Below, one piece after another: positions 6,546-13,682 of a stretch of 20,560 nt of DNA (its first letter is position 1; every line of letters begins with the position of its first letter). Below the pieces are notes generated by a model. The model saw only the letters and a list, made by a program, of their open reading frames with translations, was not told where the DNA came from and did not search any database. The DNA comes from Clostridia bacterium (GTDB lineage Bacteria > Bacillota > Clostridia > Oscillospirales > CAG-272): assembly GCA_017416885.1 (NCBI GenBank), contig JAFQAM010000171.1:1-20560 (forward strand). The letters run 5' to 3'. A program made the translations under genes and the position numbers.

Positions 6546-7679
6546 TTAGTATTCAATTGTGTTAACGCCGTAAGCGATATATATGTCTTTATCCTTTGGC
6601 ACATATGCGGTTTTTAGCGATGAGCACATACTAAAAACGCTGTTTGCTTTTCTTATGCTTCTTGGCAATGTTACAGTTGTAAGCTTTTCGCAGGACGCAA
6701 ATGCCCACTGTTCAATCTCTTCAATGCCCTCTTCAAATTTCACATCACATAGGCTTGTGCAATAATTAAATGCAGATTCGCCTATTTTTTTAACGCTTCC
6801 CGGTATTGTGACCGTAAAAAGTCCCAAGCAACAGTGGAACGCGGAATTGCCGATTGCTCTTAATCCTCTTGGCAAATCTACCGTTGTAAGCTTACGACAA
6901 TTTTCAAACGCGTAATTTCCTATTTCCGTTACAGATGACGGTATTCTTAAAGATGTAAGCTCATAGCATTCTGCAAACATTCCGTCCTCTATTCTTGTAA
7001 GATTATTCGGCAGCTCGACTCCCGTCAAATGTACACAACCGCTAAATAGTTCCCTGCCGAAGTACTTGACTCCACTTGGAACTGATACATGCTTTAAATT
7101 GCGACAACACCAAAATACATTGTTTCCTAATGCTTCAAGTGTGTATGGAAGCTCTATATTTAAAAGACCTTCACAAAGACAAAATGCGTACTCTTCAATA
7201 TTGATTACACCGTTTGGGATTTTAACATTTTTTAAGCTCTTGCATTCCTGAAATGCTCTTTGGCATATTGTTTTAAGTCCTTCCTCTATAAATAAGTCGC
7301 TGAGATTTTCACATCTATAAAACGCACACATACCTATTCTTTTAACGCTTTTTGGTATTTTAATGCTTTTTAAGACTTTGTTTTCATAAAAAGCTTTATC
7401 ATCAATAGAGGTAATATCGTCAGGGATTACAACTCGTTCGTCTGCTCCGTTGTATTTTACAAGTGTAGTGCCGCTGATTTGAGCATTCTTATAAAAGTAT
7501 GCTTTTGCTTCATTTTGCTTTTGCTCATTAAGCTGTCTTTGAGCCTCAGCCTGCATTGACGAAAAGTCAAAGCTATTCATTGAGCTTCCGCCGTTTGTGT
7601 ATTTGCTTATGTCTGCGCCACACTCTGCGCAAAATTTTTGTGTAACAAGTTCTTTTCCACATTCCGGACAGTATTTCAT
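6546..7679 (-). CDS. Zinc-ribbon LRR_5 repeat protein
   Basis: A 377-aa protein closely related in its first 100 residues to the neighbour at 5134-6348: zinc ribbon C4, C7, C17, C20, then F-D-F-S-S-M-Q-A-E-A-Q-R-Q-L (37-50), then Y-F-Y-K-N-A-Q-I-S-G-T-T-L-V-K-Y. About eleven LRR_5 repeats follow, ending N-T-I-E-Y. No BspA insertion is present. Ribosome site AGGGAG lies 5 nt before the ATG. There is no signal peptide or membrane helix. The two neighbours look like a tandem duplication that has diverged mainly in the LRR surface. Confidence 0.85.
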   Translation of the reverse strand: MKYCPECGKELVTQKFCAECGADISKYTNGGSSMNSFDFSSMQAEAQRQLNEQKQNEAKAYFYKNAQISGTTLVKYNGADERVVIPDDITSIDDKAFYENKVLKSIKIPKSVKRIGMCAFYRCENLSDLFIEEGLKTICQRAFQECKSLKNVKIPNGVINIEEYAFCLCEGLLNIELPYTLEALGNNVFWCCRNLKHVSVPSGVKYFGRELFSGCVHLTGVELPNNLTRIEDGMFAECYELTSLRIPSSVTEIGNYAFENCRKLTTVDLPRGLRAIGNSAFHCCLGLFTVTIPGSVKKIGESAFNYCTSLCDVKFEEGIEEIEQWAFASCEKLTTVTLPRSIRKANSVFSMCSSLKTAYVPKDKDIYIAYGVNTIEY

Positions 7680-7715
7680 TTTTTGCTCCCTTCAGTCGCA
7701 AAACAGCCGTCAGCA

Positions 7716-7798
7716 GTCTTCTTCGGGCAAGCCCTACGCATAAGTTCTGTCAGCCAATCGCACTGCACTTCGCTTGTGTTCTTGGGACATCACTTAAG
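7716..7798. repeat. 83-bp duplicated block, copy 1
   Basis: Begins gtcttcttcgggcaag and ends gacatcacttaag; identical to 9078-9160. It lies between the start of the LRR gene at 6546-7679 and the end of the next one, about 37 nt upstream of the start codon. Confidence 0.85.
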
Positions 7799-7840
7799 AT
7801 GTTAGCTGTCAGCGAGATTTGATTATTGATTTTTCTTATA

Positions 7841-9046
7841 TTAAAAATAAGCTATTGTTGCACTATATCTTTTTTTATTTTTAACAAGCCACTCATAAGA
7901 CCATCCTTTTTGGATTCGTATGGTTTCCAAATCATAAAAAGAAAATGAGTTTTCTTTCATAAATTCAATGGTTTTAGGAAGAGTTACTTCTTTTAAGCAT
8001 GGACAGTCAAAAAAGGCATACTCTTCAATACATCTGACACTTGATGAAAACTTTACATTTTCTAACGCTTTACAACCACTAAAAGCGTGTTCTCTTATTG
8101 TTTTTACTCCCTGCGGAATAGTTAAACTTCTTAATGAATCGCAATCAGAAAATGCGGAATCACCAATTTCCTCCATTGTGCTTGGGAAAGCGATGTCCTC
8201 TAAGTTCTCACACCACATAAAAGCGGCATAATACAATTTTTGAACTCCATTTTGCATAACCAATTTTCTTAAATCCGTGCAACCGCAGAATGCACATTGA
8301 CCAATCCATTCTACATTACCGGGTATTACTAAATTCTTTAAGCTTTTGCAAGAACGAAAAGCATCATTTCCAATCGCTGTTACGCTATTAGGTATGGATA
8401 TGCTTTCAAGCCCACAACTTTTAAATGTTTCCTTTTGAATATATTTTACTCCATTTGGTATATTTATGCTTTTCAAGTTTTCACAACCTGAAAACGCTCC
8501 CTCTTTTATTTCCGTTACCGAGCTTGGTATTGTAACGCTTGTTACATGCTTACGGTTTGAGAATGCTTCTTTTCCGATAACTTTCACACCGTCCGGAATC
8601 ACAACCACGCTTTCGTTGCCATTATACTTACTCAGTTCTCCATTATAGATCGGGAAATCTCTTTTTAATTTTTCTTCTTTTTCTCTTTTCTCTCGCTCAA
8701 TGCGTTCTCTTTCTTCACGCTCTATGCGCTCTCTTTCTTCGCGTTCCTTACGCTCTCTTTCTTCACGCTCTATGCGTTCTCTTTCTTCGCGTTCCTTGCG
8801 CTCTTTTTCTTCAAGTTGCTTTTGTGCTTCAGCCTGTAAGTCTCCAAAATCAAACGATTCAAAGTTTTGAGGCGCTTGTTCTATTTTTGCGCCACACTCA
8901 TCACAGAATTTTCCTCCGCTTAGCTTTGCTCCACAAAACGGGCATGTACTGTGTAAATTTTCGTATTCCGCTATATTTATTCCACACTCGTTGCAGAATT
9001 TAGCGGCATCTCTTAGTTCAGTTTTGCACGCTGGACATAGTTTCAT
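7841..9046 (-). CDS. Double zinc-ribbon protein with ER-rich helix and LRR_5 repeats
   Basis: A 401-aa protein. Two zinc ribbons (C4, C7, C18, C21; C35, C38, C48, C51) precede the shared motif F-D-F-G-D-L-Q-A-E-A-Q-K-Q-L (65-78). Residues about 79-130 are almost only Glu, Arg, Lys and Ile in an 8-residue repeat (R-E-E-R-E-R-I-E), which predicts a long single alpha helix acting as a rigid spacer. Its DNA shows the matching 24-bp periodicity at about 8690-8810. About ten LRR_5 repeats follow, ending A-T-I-A-Y-F. The ATG at 9046 with AGGGAG about 8 nt upstream is chosen; the frame is open to 9130 only through the duplicated block. The stop codon lies inside cttat…ataag. Confidence 0.85.
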   Translation of the reverse strand: MKLCPACKTELRDAAKFCNECGINIAEYENLHSTCPFCGAKLSGGKFCDECGAKIEQAPQNFESFDFGDLQAEAQKQLEEKERKEREERERIEREERERKEREERERIEREERERIEREKREKEEKLKRDFPIYNGELSKYNGNESVVVIPDGVKVIGKEAFSNRKHVTSVTIPSSVTEIKEGAFSGCENLKSINIPNGVKYIQKETFKSCGLESISIPNSVTAIGNDAFRSCKSLKNLVIPGNVEWIGQCAFCGCTDLRKLVMQNGVQKLYYAAFMWCENLEDIAFPSTMEEIGDSAFSDCDSLRSLTIPQGVKTIREHAFSGCKALENVKFSSSVRCIEEYAFFDCPCLKEVTLPKTIEFMKENSFSFYDLETIRIQKGWSYEWLVKNKKRYSATIAYF

Positions 9047-9077
9047 TGTTTTTGCTCCCTTCGGTCGCTTAAGAGTG

Positions 9078-9160
9078 GTCTTCTTCGGGCAAGCCCTACG
9101 CATAAGTTCTGTCAGCCAATCGCACTGCACTTCGCTTGTGTTCTTGGGACATCACTTAAG
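9078..9160. repeat. 83-bp duplicated block, copy 2
   Basis: Identical to 7716-7798, again just upstream of a zinc-ribbon LRR start codon (31 nt). The flanking sequences differ, so the duplicated unit ends sharply at gtcttc and cttaag. The leader and gene may have been copied together and the gene then diverged, or the block may be an independent element. Confidence 0.85.
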
Positions 9161-9228
9161 TGGTTAGCAGTTAGCTGAACACCGTACTCACAAAAGTTCT
9201 CTTAAGCAATTTTGATTTTATTATTTAT

Positions 9229-9430
9229 TCCTACGAAGTAGGATTTCATCGCAAAGCGATTTAATCCGTAAGGATTTAATTTTTTAGGTATTCGCTATTG
9301 CGGAGCAAAATATATCGCAATGTAGGGGATGGCGTCCTCGACATCCCGCTTTAAATTGAATTTGCGAAGCAATAATTTTGCTATAAGACAGAGTCTTGCT
9401 ATTACGCTCTGCAAAGCAGATATTTTAGCC
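9229..9430. repeat. Mini-hairpin array D around a REP-like element
   Basis: The 414-bp gap 9047-9460 holds no gene. After the duplicated block it carries tcctac-GAA-gtagga (9229-9243), atcgc-AAA-gcgat (9248-9260) and aatcc-GTAA-ggatt (9263-9276), joined by tttc/tt-type linkers. A REP-like copy follows at 9322-9348. Decayed hairpins then follow to 9430: ttgc-GAA-gcaa, aagac-AGA-gtctt and ctgc-AAA-gcag, with spacers like attttgct and attacgct. Confidence 0.75.
9322..9348 (+). repeat. REP-like element, copy 2
   Basis: Same 27-bp GTAG-plus-palindrome unit as copy 1, with the same ctttaaattgaatttgc right flank. Confidence 0.8.
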
Positions 9431-9438
9431 GTCAGCTA

Positions 9439-9460
9439 TCAAAAAGCTTTTGCTTTTTGA
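9439..9460 (-). terminator. Hairpin directly after a stop codon
   Basis: tcaaaaagc (9439-9447) and gctttttga (9452-9460) form a perfect 9-bp stem with a TTTT loop, directly adjacent to the stop codon at 9461-9463 of the upstream - strand gene. The Ts are within the stem, not after it, so termination strength is uncertain. Confidence 0.5.
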
Positions 9461-10510
9461 TTAATAATAAATAATCTGCGCATCAATTTCCGAGTCCTCG
9501 TAATCGAAATTCAAGTGGCGAGGAACATAGATTTTTTTGAGATTATCACAGCTTACGAATGCATTGCCCTCGATTCGCTTAACGGATTTTGGGATTTTTA
9601 TTTCTTTTAAGTTGACACATTCAAAAAATACATAGCTACTAATTTCGTAAAGACCCTCGGGCAAGGTGATGGTTGATATGCCTGTTCTTGCAAACGCGCC
9701 GTGCTCAATTGTTCTTAATGTGCTTGGAAGGCTTATTTGTGTTAAGCTTTCACAAAGCTCAAATGCGTTTGCGCCAATGTTTTTTACGCCCTCGCTTACT
9801 GTTACTTTTTTTAGATCATAGCAAATTCTGAAGGCATCATCGCTTACTGTCTCAACGCCTTTTGGAATGACTACGCTTTTTATTCCTGTGTTTTCAAATG
9901 CACTTTCGCCAATTTCTGTTACTGAACGGGGTATATCAATTATGGAAAGGTTTTCGTTAAATGCAAATGCATTAATTCCAATTTTTTTAAGTCCCTCAGG
10001 TAACGAAACTGCTCTTAAATCTTTAAATTCCAAAAATGCGTCGTTGCCGATTTCCTTTACATTTGTGCCAACGACTACATGCTCAACATAGTCATTCATA
10101 TAAAATGCTTCATCAGCAATTTTTGTAACGGTTGATGGAATTATTACCTTTTTGTTTTTGCCCTTATACTCTAAAAGCACGCCGTTTTTAATTACAAGGC
10201 CGCTATCAATTTCGCCATCGTCATAGCTGAATGATTTTGTAGCCTCGTATGGCTTGTACATCTCGTAATCGCTTTCGTTTTCGTCCTCGTCATTATCAAT
10301 TGCAAGGCTTGAAAAATCGAATGCGCTTTCATTTGTATCCATATCGCTAAACAAAATATTTTTGTCGCTAAATGAATAATCACTGCTAAACGGATCATTA
10401 TTTGAGGTCATTACGCTTTCTTGACCGTCACCGAATTTGTATCCGCATTCATAGCAGAATTTTACCTTATCTACCGGGATTTCATATCCGCATTTTGGAC
10501 ATTTTTTCAT
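9461..10510 (-). CDS. Zinc-ribbon LRR_5 protein with acidic linker
   Basis: A 349-aa protein. One zinc ribbon (C4, C7, C19, C22) leads into a long Ser/Asp-rich acidic linker (about 30-105) that contains F-D-F-S-S-L at 64-69. Here the second half of the shared motif (AxxQL) is replaced by acidic residues. N-G-V-L-L-E-Y-K-G caps about nine LRR_5 repeats, and the chain ends A-Q-I-I-Y-Y. The leader (AAAGGA, then a TAGGG tract) is nearly identical to those of the genes at 5134-6348 and 10911-11765. No signal peptide. Confidence 0.85.
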   Translation of the reverse strand: MKKCPKCGYEIPVDKVKFCYECGYKFGDGQESVMTSNNDPFSSDYSFSDKNILFSDMDTNESAFDFSSLAIDNDEDENESDYEMYKPYEATKSFSYDDGEIDSGLVIKNGVLLEYKGKNKKVIIPSTVTKIADEAFYMNDYVEHVVVGTNVKEIGNDAFLEFKDLRAVSLPEGLKKIGINAFAFNENLSIIDIPRSVTEIGESAFENTGIKSVVIPKGVETVSDDAFRICYDLKKVTVSEGVKNIGANAFELCESLTQISLPSTLRTIEHGAFARTGISTITLPEGLYEISSYVFFECVNLKEIKIPKSVKRIEGNAFVSCDNLKKIYVPRHLNFDYEDSEIDAQIIYY

Positions 10511-10570
10511 AAATTTTATTCCTTTCAGTCATAAAATAGGGTGTAGGGGATAGGATATAGGGGATTTCTC

Positions 10571-10652
10571 ATTTTGCAAAGCAAAATATATCGAAATTCG
10601 CCTTGGCGAATTATATCGAAGCCGTAGGCTATATCGAATTTGCGAAGCAAAT
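10571..10652. repeat. Mini-hairpin array E, spacer atatcga
   Basis: attttgc-AAA-gcaaaat (10571-10587), aattcgcc-TT-ggcgaatt (10595-10612), agcc-GTA-ggct (10620-10630) and atttgc-GAA-gcaaat (10638-10652), each separated by exactly atatcga. This is part of the 400-bp gene-free gap 10511-10910. The gap also holds a G-rich TAGGG tract (10538-10563), two REP-like copies, an AT-rich stretch with repeated ataatga (about 10690-10715), and the array at 10770-10838. Confidence 0.85.
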
Positions 10653-10662
10653 ATATCGAAAT

Positions 10663-10689
10663 GTAGGGGATGGCGTCCTCGACATCCCG
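10663..10689 (+). repeat. REP-like element, copy 3
   Basis: Same 27-bp unit. Its right flank (aaaataatgggtaatg) is unlike those of the other copies, which helps fix the right end of the element. Confidence 0.8.
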
Positions 10690-10739
10690 AAAATAATGGG
10701 TAATGAATAATGAATAGTGAAAAGGTGCGACCTTGTCGC

Positions 10740-10766
10740 GTAGGGGATGGCGTCCTCGACATCCCG
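10740..10766 (+). repeat. REP-like element, copy 4
   Basis: Same 27-bp unit, preceded by gcgac-CTT-gtcgc. Its right flank (tataatcctacaagg) is shared only with copy 6. Confidence 0.8.
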
Positions 10767-10769
10767 TAT

Positions 10770-10838
10770 AATCCTACAAGGTAGGATTTCATCCGATTTA
10801 TTGGATTTCATCGCGTAGCGATTTAATCCGCAAGGATT
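10770..10838. repeat. Mini-hairpin array following REP copy 4
   Basis: aatcctac-AAG-gtaggatt (10770-10788), atccgat-TT-attggat (10791-10806; one G-T pair), atcgc-GTA-gcgat (10810-10822) and aatcc-GCAA-ggatt (10825-10838). The whole block 10740-10846 is repeated at 16971-17077 with a single substitution, which changes the G-T pair to G-C. Confidence 0.85.
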
Positions 10839-10910
10839 TAATTTTTAGTTGTTCATTCTGCGAAGCGGACATTTAGCTGTTTGCGAGATTTAATTTATTT
10901 ATCTATATAA

Positions 10911-11765
10911 TTAGTAATCCCAAACAACTTTATTTATTCTATAGTACCAACCTAACAGCGAGCTATACGGATATTTGTTTTTAAAATTTTCCTTCCAACC
11001 TTTTTCAACATAAACGGTTAAATTTCTACAATCACAAAAAGCGTCCGTGTACATATTTAATAAATCTTTATGTATAACGACCTTTTCTAAGCTTCTACAA
11101 CAGGAGAACGCACGACTCTTGATGGTTGTTACACTTGTTGGAATTATAACCTCTTTAAGACCATCGCAATGAGTAAACATAAAGTCCGGTATAACCGTTG
11201 TGCCCTTTGGAATTTCAACTTTTTCCAATCCGTGACATTCTTGGAAAACATTTTTTTCAAATTCAGTAACCGTATTTGGTATAACTACCTTTTTCATATT
11301 TGTCACCTTTAAAAATGCTCCCTTGCCTATTTCCGTTATTCCTCGTGGAATAATTACCTCTTCATCGTTTCCAAGGTATTTTATAAAGACACCGTTTTCA
11401 ATTTGAGAATACTGTCTTGTTCTGTTTTCGGCTTCCTTAAGCTTTCTTTCCTTTTCCTCAGCCTCGCGCTGTATTCTTTCCCTTTCAACTCTTTCTCTTT
11501 CTTCTCTTTCAAGCTTTTCCTTTTGAGCAAACTGCTTTTCAGCTTCTGCTTGTAGGCTTGAAAAGTCGAAGGAATTTATACCGTTTTCGTTTTGCGGCTG
11601 CTGTTTTCCGCATTCTATACAGAATATGCTATCGCTCGGTAGCTTCGCTCCGCATTCAATACAAAATGCGCTTTGCTCCTGACTTGCTTTTATATTAAAG
11701 CCGCATTTATTACAAAATTTTGCTTCGTCAACCACTTGGGCATGACAGCTTGGACATTCTTTCAT
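10911..11765 (-). CDS. Double zinc-ribbon protein with charged helix and short LRR_5 domain
   Basis: A 284-aa protein. Two zinc ribbons (C4, C7, C18, C21; C35, C38, C49, C52), the motif F-D-F-S-S-L-Q-A-E-A-E-K-Q-F (66-79), and a Glu/Arg/Lys helix (about 80-120) give it the same layout as the protein at 7841-9046. About five LRR_5 repeats follow. The tail is atypical and aromatic (G-W-Y-Y-R-I-N-K-V-V-W-D-Y) but still ends in Tyr. Ribosome site AAAGGA lies about 10 nt upstream. No signal peptide. The short LRR may reflect repeat loss. Confidence 0.85.
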   Translation of the reverse strand: MKECPSCHAQVVDEAKFCNKCGFNIKASQEQSAFCIECGAKLPSDSIFCIECGKQQPQNENGINSFDFSSLQAEAEKQFAQKEKLEREERERVERERIQREAEEKERKLKEAENRTRQYSQIENGVFIKYLGNDEEVIIPRGITEIGKGAFLKVTNMKKVVIPNTVTEFEKNVFQECHGLEKVEIPKGTTVIPDFMFTHCDGLKEVIIPTSVTTIKSRAFSCCRSLEKVVIHKDLLNMYTDAFCDCRNLTVYVEKGWKENFKNKYPYSSLLGWYYRINKVVWDY

Positions 11766-11834
11766 AAATTTTATTCCTTTCAGTCATAAAATAGGGTATA
11801 GGGTGTAGGGTGTAGGATATAGGGGGATATTAGC

Positions 11835-11945
11835 TATTGCGAAGCAATAATTTCGCTACAAGACAGAGTCTTGTAATTTCGCTATGTTGCTTGCAACATA
11901 ATTTCGCTACAAGACACAGTCTTGTAATTTCGCTCCGCGAAGCAG
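11835..11945. repeat. Mini-hairpin array F, spacer aatttcgct
   Basis: Five hairpins: tattgc-GAA-gcaata (11835-11849), acaagac-AGA-gtcttgt (11858-11874), atgttgc-TT-gcaacat (11884-11899), acaagac-ACA-gtcttgt (11909-11925) and a worn ccgc-GAA-gcag (11935-11945), joined by atttcgct/aatttcgct. Compared with array C, the acaagac stem is kept while its loop varies (AAA, AGA, ACA). Confidence 0.85.
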
Positions 11946-11954
11946 ATAATAAGA

Positions 11955-11981
11955 GTAGGGGATGGCGTCCTCGACATCCCG
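11955..11981 (+). repeat. REP-like element, copy 5
   Basis: Same 27-bp unit with the ctttaaattgaatttgc right flank, ten bases after array F, as for copy 1 after array C. Confidence 0.8.
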
Positions 11982-12055
11982 CTTTAAATTGAATTTGCTA
12001 ACAAATAGTATTTTTAAATGAAATGCATAGCATTGCGTGGGATACATCCTACATC

Positions 12056-12886
12056 CTAATAAAATATTATCCTCGTTTTATCAGGACAGTCAATAGTCCA
12101 TTTCATGTCGTATTCTCTATCCTTTGGAATTTTTACATATTTAAGGGCTGTACAGCCGGCAAATGCGCCGTAGCCTATTTTTTCTACGCTTTTTGGTATT
12201 TTTACATCTGTTAATGATGTGCAATCGGCAAATGCAAAGCTGCCTATTTCCTTTATGCCGTCTATTAGATCCACTGTTTCAAGCTCGTAGCAATTTGAAA
12301 ATGCGTAGTCGCCCACCTTTTTAACGCTTGACGGAATTACGGCGGTTTTTAATGATTTACAGCCTGTAAATGCATTATTTTCAAGCTCGATTAAGTCCTC
12401 AGGAAGAATTATGCGAGTAAGGCTTCCGCAAAAGGAAAATGCGCCTATACCAATGGTGGAAAGTGACGATGGAAGCGTAATATCCTGAAGATTTTCGCAC
12501 CAGCTAAATGCATTGTCGCCGATTTCCTCAATATAAAGGGGAATATTAATTTTTGTTAATTCCTTGCAATTTTCAAATGCTTTTTTACCAATATACTCAA
12601 TATTATCGGATAGCATAGCTTCAACAATTTTGCTTTTGGAAAACGCGCATTCACCTATGCGAACAACGGAAACAGGCATATATACGGATTTTAAATTTTC
12701 CACCCCGTAAAATGCGTTGTCTCTTATAGCAACAGTGCCGTCAGGGATAATAAAGCTTTCCCTCTCGCTATCCTTAGGATAATACACTAATTCATTGAAG
12801 CGCTTATCGTATGTAACGCCGTTTATTTTTATTAAGCTTTCATAAGCTTCCTTAATCATTTGCGCTTTTCTTTCCTCGTAGTCCAT
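12056..12886 (-). CDS. LRR_5 repeat protein without zinc ribbon
   Basis: A 276-aa protein. A short N-terminal helix (M-D-Y-E-E-R-K-A-Q) is followed by a cap and about nine LRR_5 repeats, ending T-R-I-I-F-Y. It lacks the zinc ribbon and DFS motif. The ATG at 12886 with AAGGAG 4-5 nt upstream is chosen over the open frame reaching 12949. It follows the LRR gene at 12910-13386 by 23 nt, so the pair is probably co-transcribed. No signal peptide or membrane segment. Confidence 0.85.
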   Translation of the reverse strand: MDYEERKAQMIKEAYESLIKINGVTYDKRFNELVYYPKDSERESFIIPDGTVAIRDNAFYGVENLKSVYMPVSVVRIGECAFSKSKIVEAMLSDNIEYIGKKAFENCKELTKINIPLYIEEIGDNAFSWCENLQDITLPSSLSTIGIGAFSFCGSLTRIILPEDLIELENNAFTGCKSLKTAVIPSSVKKVGDYAFSNCYELETVDLIDGIKEIGSFAFADCTSLTDVKIPKSVEKIGYGAFAGCTALKYVKIPKDREYDMKWTIDCPDKTRIIFY

Positions 12887-12909
12887 TTTTGCTCCTTGTA
12901 ATTGACTGT

Positions 12910-13386
12910 TTAATAGCGAATAGCCACAACAGGACATTCCTCGTTCCATTTACTGTAACAGTAACAGTCCTTTGGTATATAGATGGTCTTTAGGTTTGGG
13001 CAAATGTAAAATGCATAATCGCTAATTGCCCAAACACTGCTTGGTACCTCTACACGGCTTAATCTTTTACATCCGCTAAATGTAAATTTGCCAATAGTTT
13101 TAACGCCATTTTGTATTTTTACACTTTCTAAGCTTTCGCAAAGCCAAAATGCGTGCTCGCCGGTAATCGCAACACCGCCCGGTATTTCTATATGCTTTAA
13201 GCTTCTACATCCACTAAATGCATACTCGCCAATAGCGGTAACACTGTTTGGTATCTCTACATACTTTATGCTTTCACAATTGGCAAACGCATTCTCGCCA
13301 ATGGCTGTAACACCATTCGGTATAACTACATTTTCTTCTTTTCCGTTGTATCGTCTTAATACTCCGTTTATGATATCAAAATCCAT
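12910..13386 (-). CDS. Short LRR_5 repeat protein without zinc ribbon
   Basis: A 158-aa protein made of I-I-N-G-V-L-R-R-Y-N-G-K, a beta-hairpin-like cap seen in most of the family, and about five LRR_5 repeats (I-P-N-S-V-T-A-I-G-E-Y-A-F-S-G-C type), ending V-V-A-I-R-Y. The ATG at 13386 with AAAGGAG about 6 nt upstream is preferred over 13416. First gene of a two-gene unit downstream of the FtsK-like gene, about 290 bp from its stop. Confidence 0.85.
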   Translation of the reverse strand: MDFDIINGVLRRYNGKEENVVIPNGVTAIGENAFANCESIKYVEIPNSVTAIGEYAFSGCRSLKHIEIPGGVAITGEHAFWLCESLESVKIQNGVKTIGKFTFSGCKRLSRVEVPSSVWAISDYAFYICPNLKTIYIPKDCYCYSKWNEECPVVAIRY

Positions 13387-13414
13387 TTTTCTCTCCTTTA
13401 AGTTCGCTTCGCTC

Positions 13415-13452
13415 ACAGCCGTCAGCGGTCAGCAACCAGCGGTCAGCGATTA
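13415..13452. repeat. Short heptamer run
   Basis: cgtcagc, ggtcagc, aaccagc, ggtcagc in period 7, the complement-strand form of the heptamers at 1068-1151. Confidence 0.6.
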
Positions 13453-13492
13453 GTTTATTGATTTTTTGGACTTGCTTCGCTCACAGGTAAAT

Positions 13493-13561
13493 TATTGCTA
13501 CGCAATAGGTAAATTGTTACTTCGTAACAGGTAAATTATGTTGCAAGCAACATAGGTAAAT
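13493..13561. repeat. Mini-hairpin array G, inverted, spacer ggtaaat
   Basis: tattgc-TAC-gcaata (13493-13507), tgttac-TTC-gtaaca (13515-13529) and tatgttgc-AA-gcaacata (13537-13554), joined by ggtaaat. The loops are complements of the GTA, GAA and TT loops elsewhere, and the third hairpin is the exact reverse complement of the one at 11884-11899 plus one pair, so this array points the other way. The rest of the gap to 13657 has decayed copies with atttagct-type linkers. Confidence 0.8.
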
Positions 13562-13657
13562 TAAATTTGCTTTTTATAGCTCGCGAAGCGAATTTGGCTC
13601 GGTTTACCGAATTTAGCTGCCAATAGGCATTTAGCTTGCGGAACGCAAATTTAGCTG

Positions 13658-13682
13658 ATTAGCAATGTTCTACATTGCTAAT
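13658..13682 (-). terminator. Hairpin overlapping the stop codon of the FtsK-like gene
   Basis: attagcaatgt (13658-13668) pairs perfectly with acattgctaat (13672-13682) around TCT. The TAG stop (13678-13680, complement) lies inside the stem. No T run follows, so it may protect the mRNA end rather than terminate. Confidence 0.5.

Noticed and set aside
10538..10563. G-quadruplex in the TAGGG tract
   Set aside because: Only three runs of three or more G are present with a GG in between, so it does not meet the usual four-run rule; the same holds for 19492-19515, and 11791-11827 would need an 11-nt loop.
10529..10811. Small open frames on the - strand within the gap, and similar ones at 16788-17042 and 19519-19731
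   Set aside because: They translate REP-like and hairpin repeats in different frames, lack ribosome sites, and their similarity is explained by the repeated DNA.
13415..13660. Integron attC-like or transposon end structure
   Set aside because: No integrase or transposase, no conserved attC core sites and no target duplications were visible.
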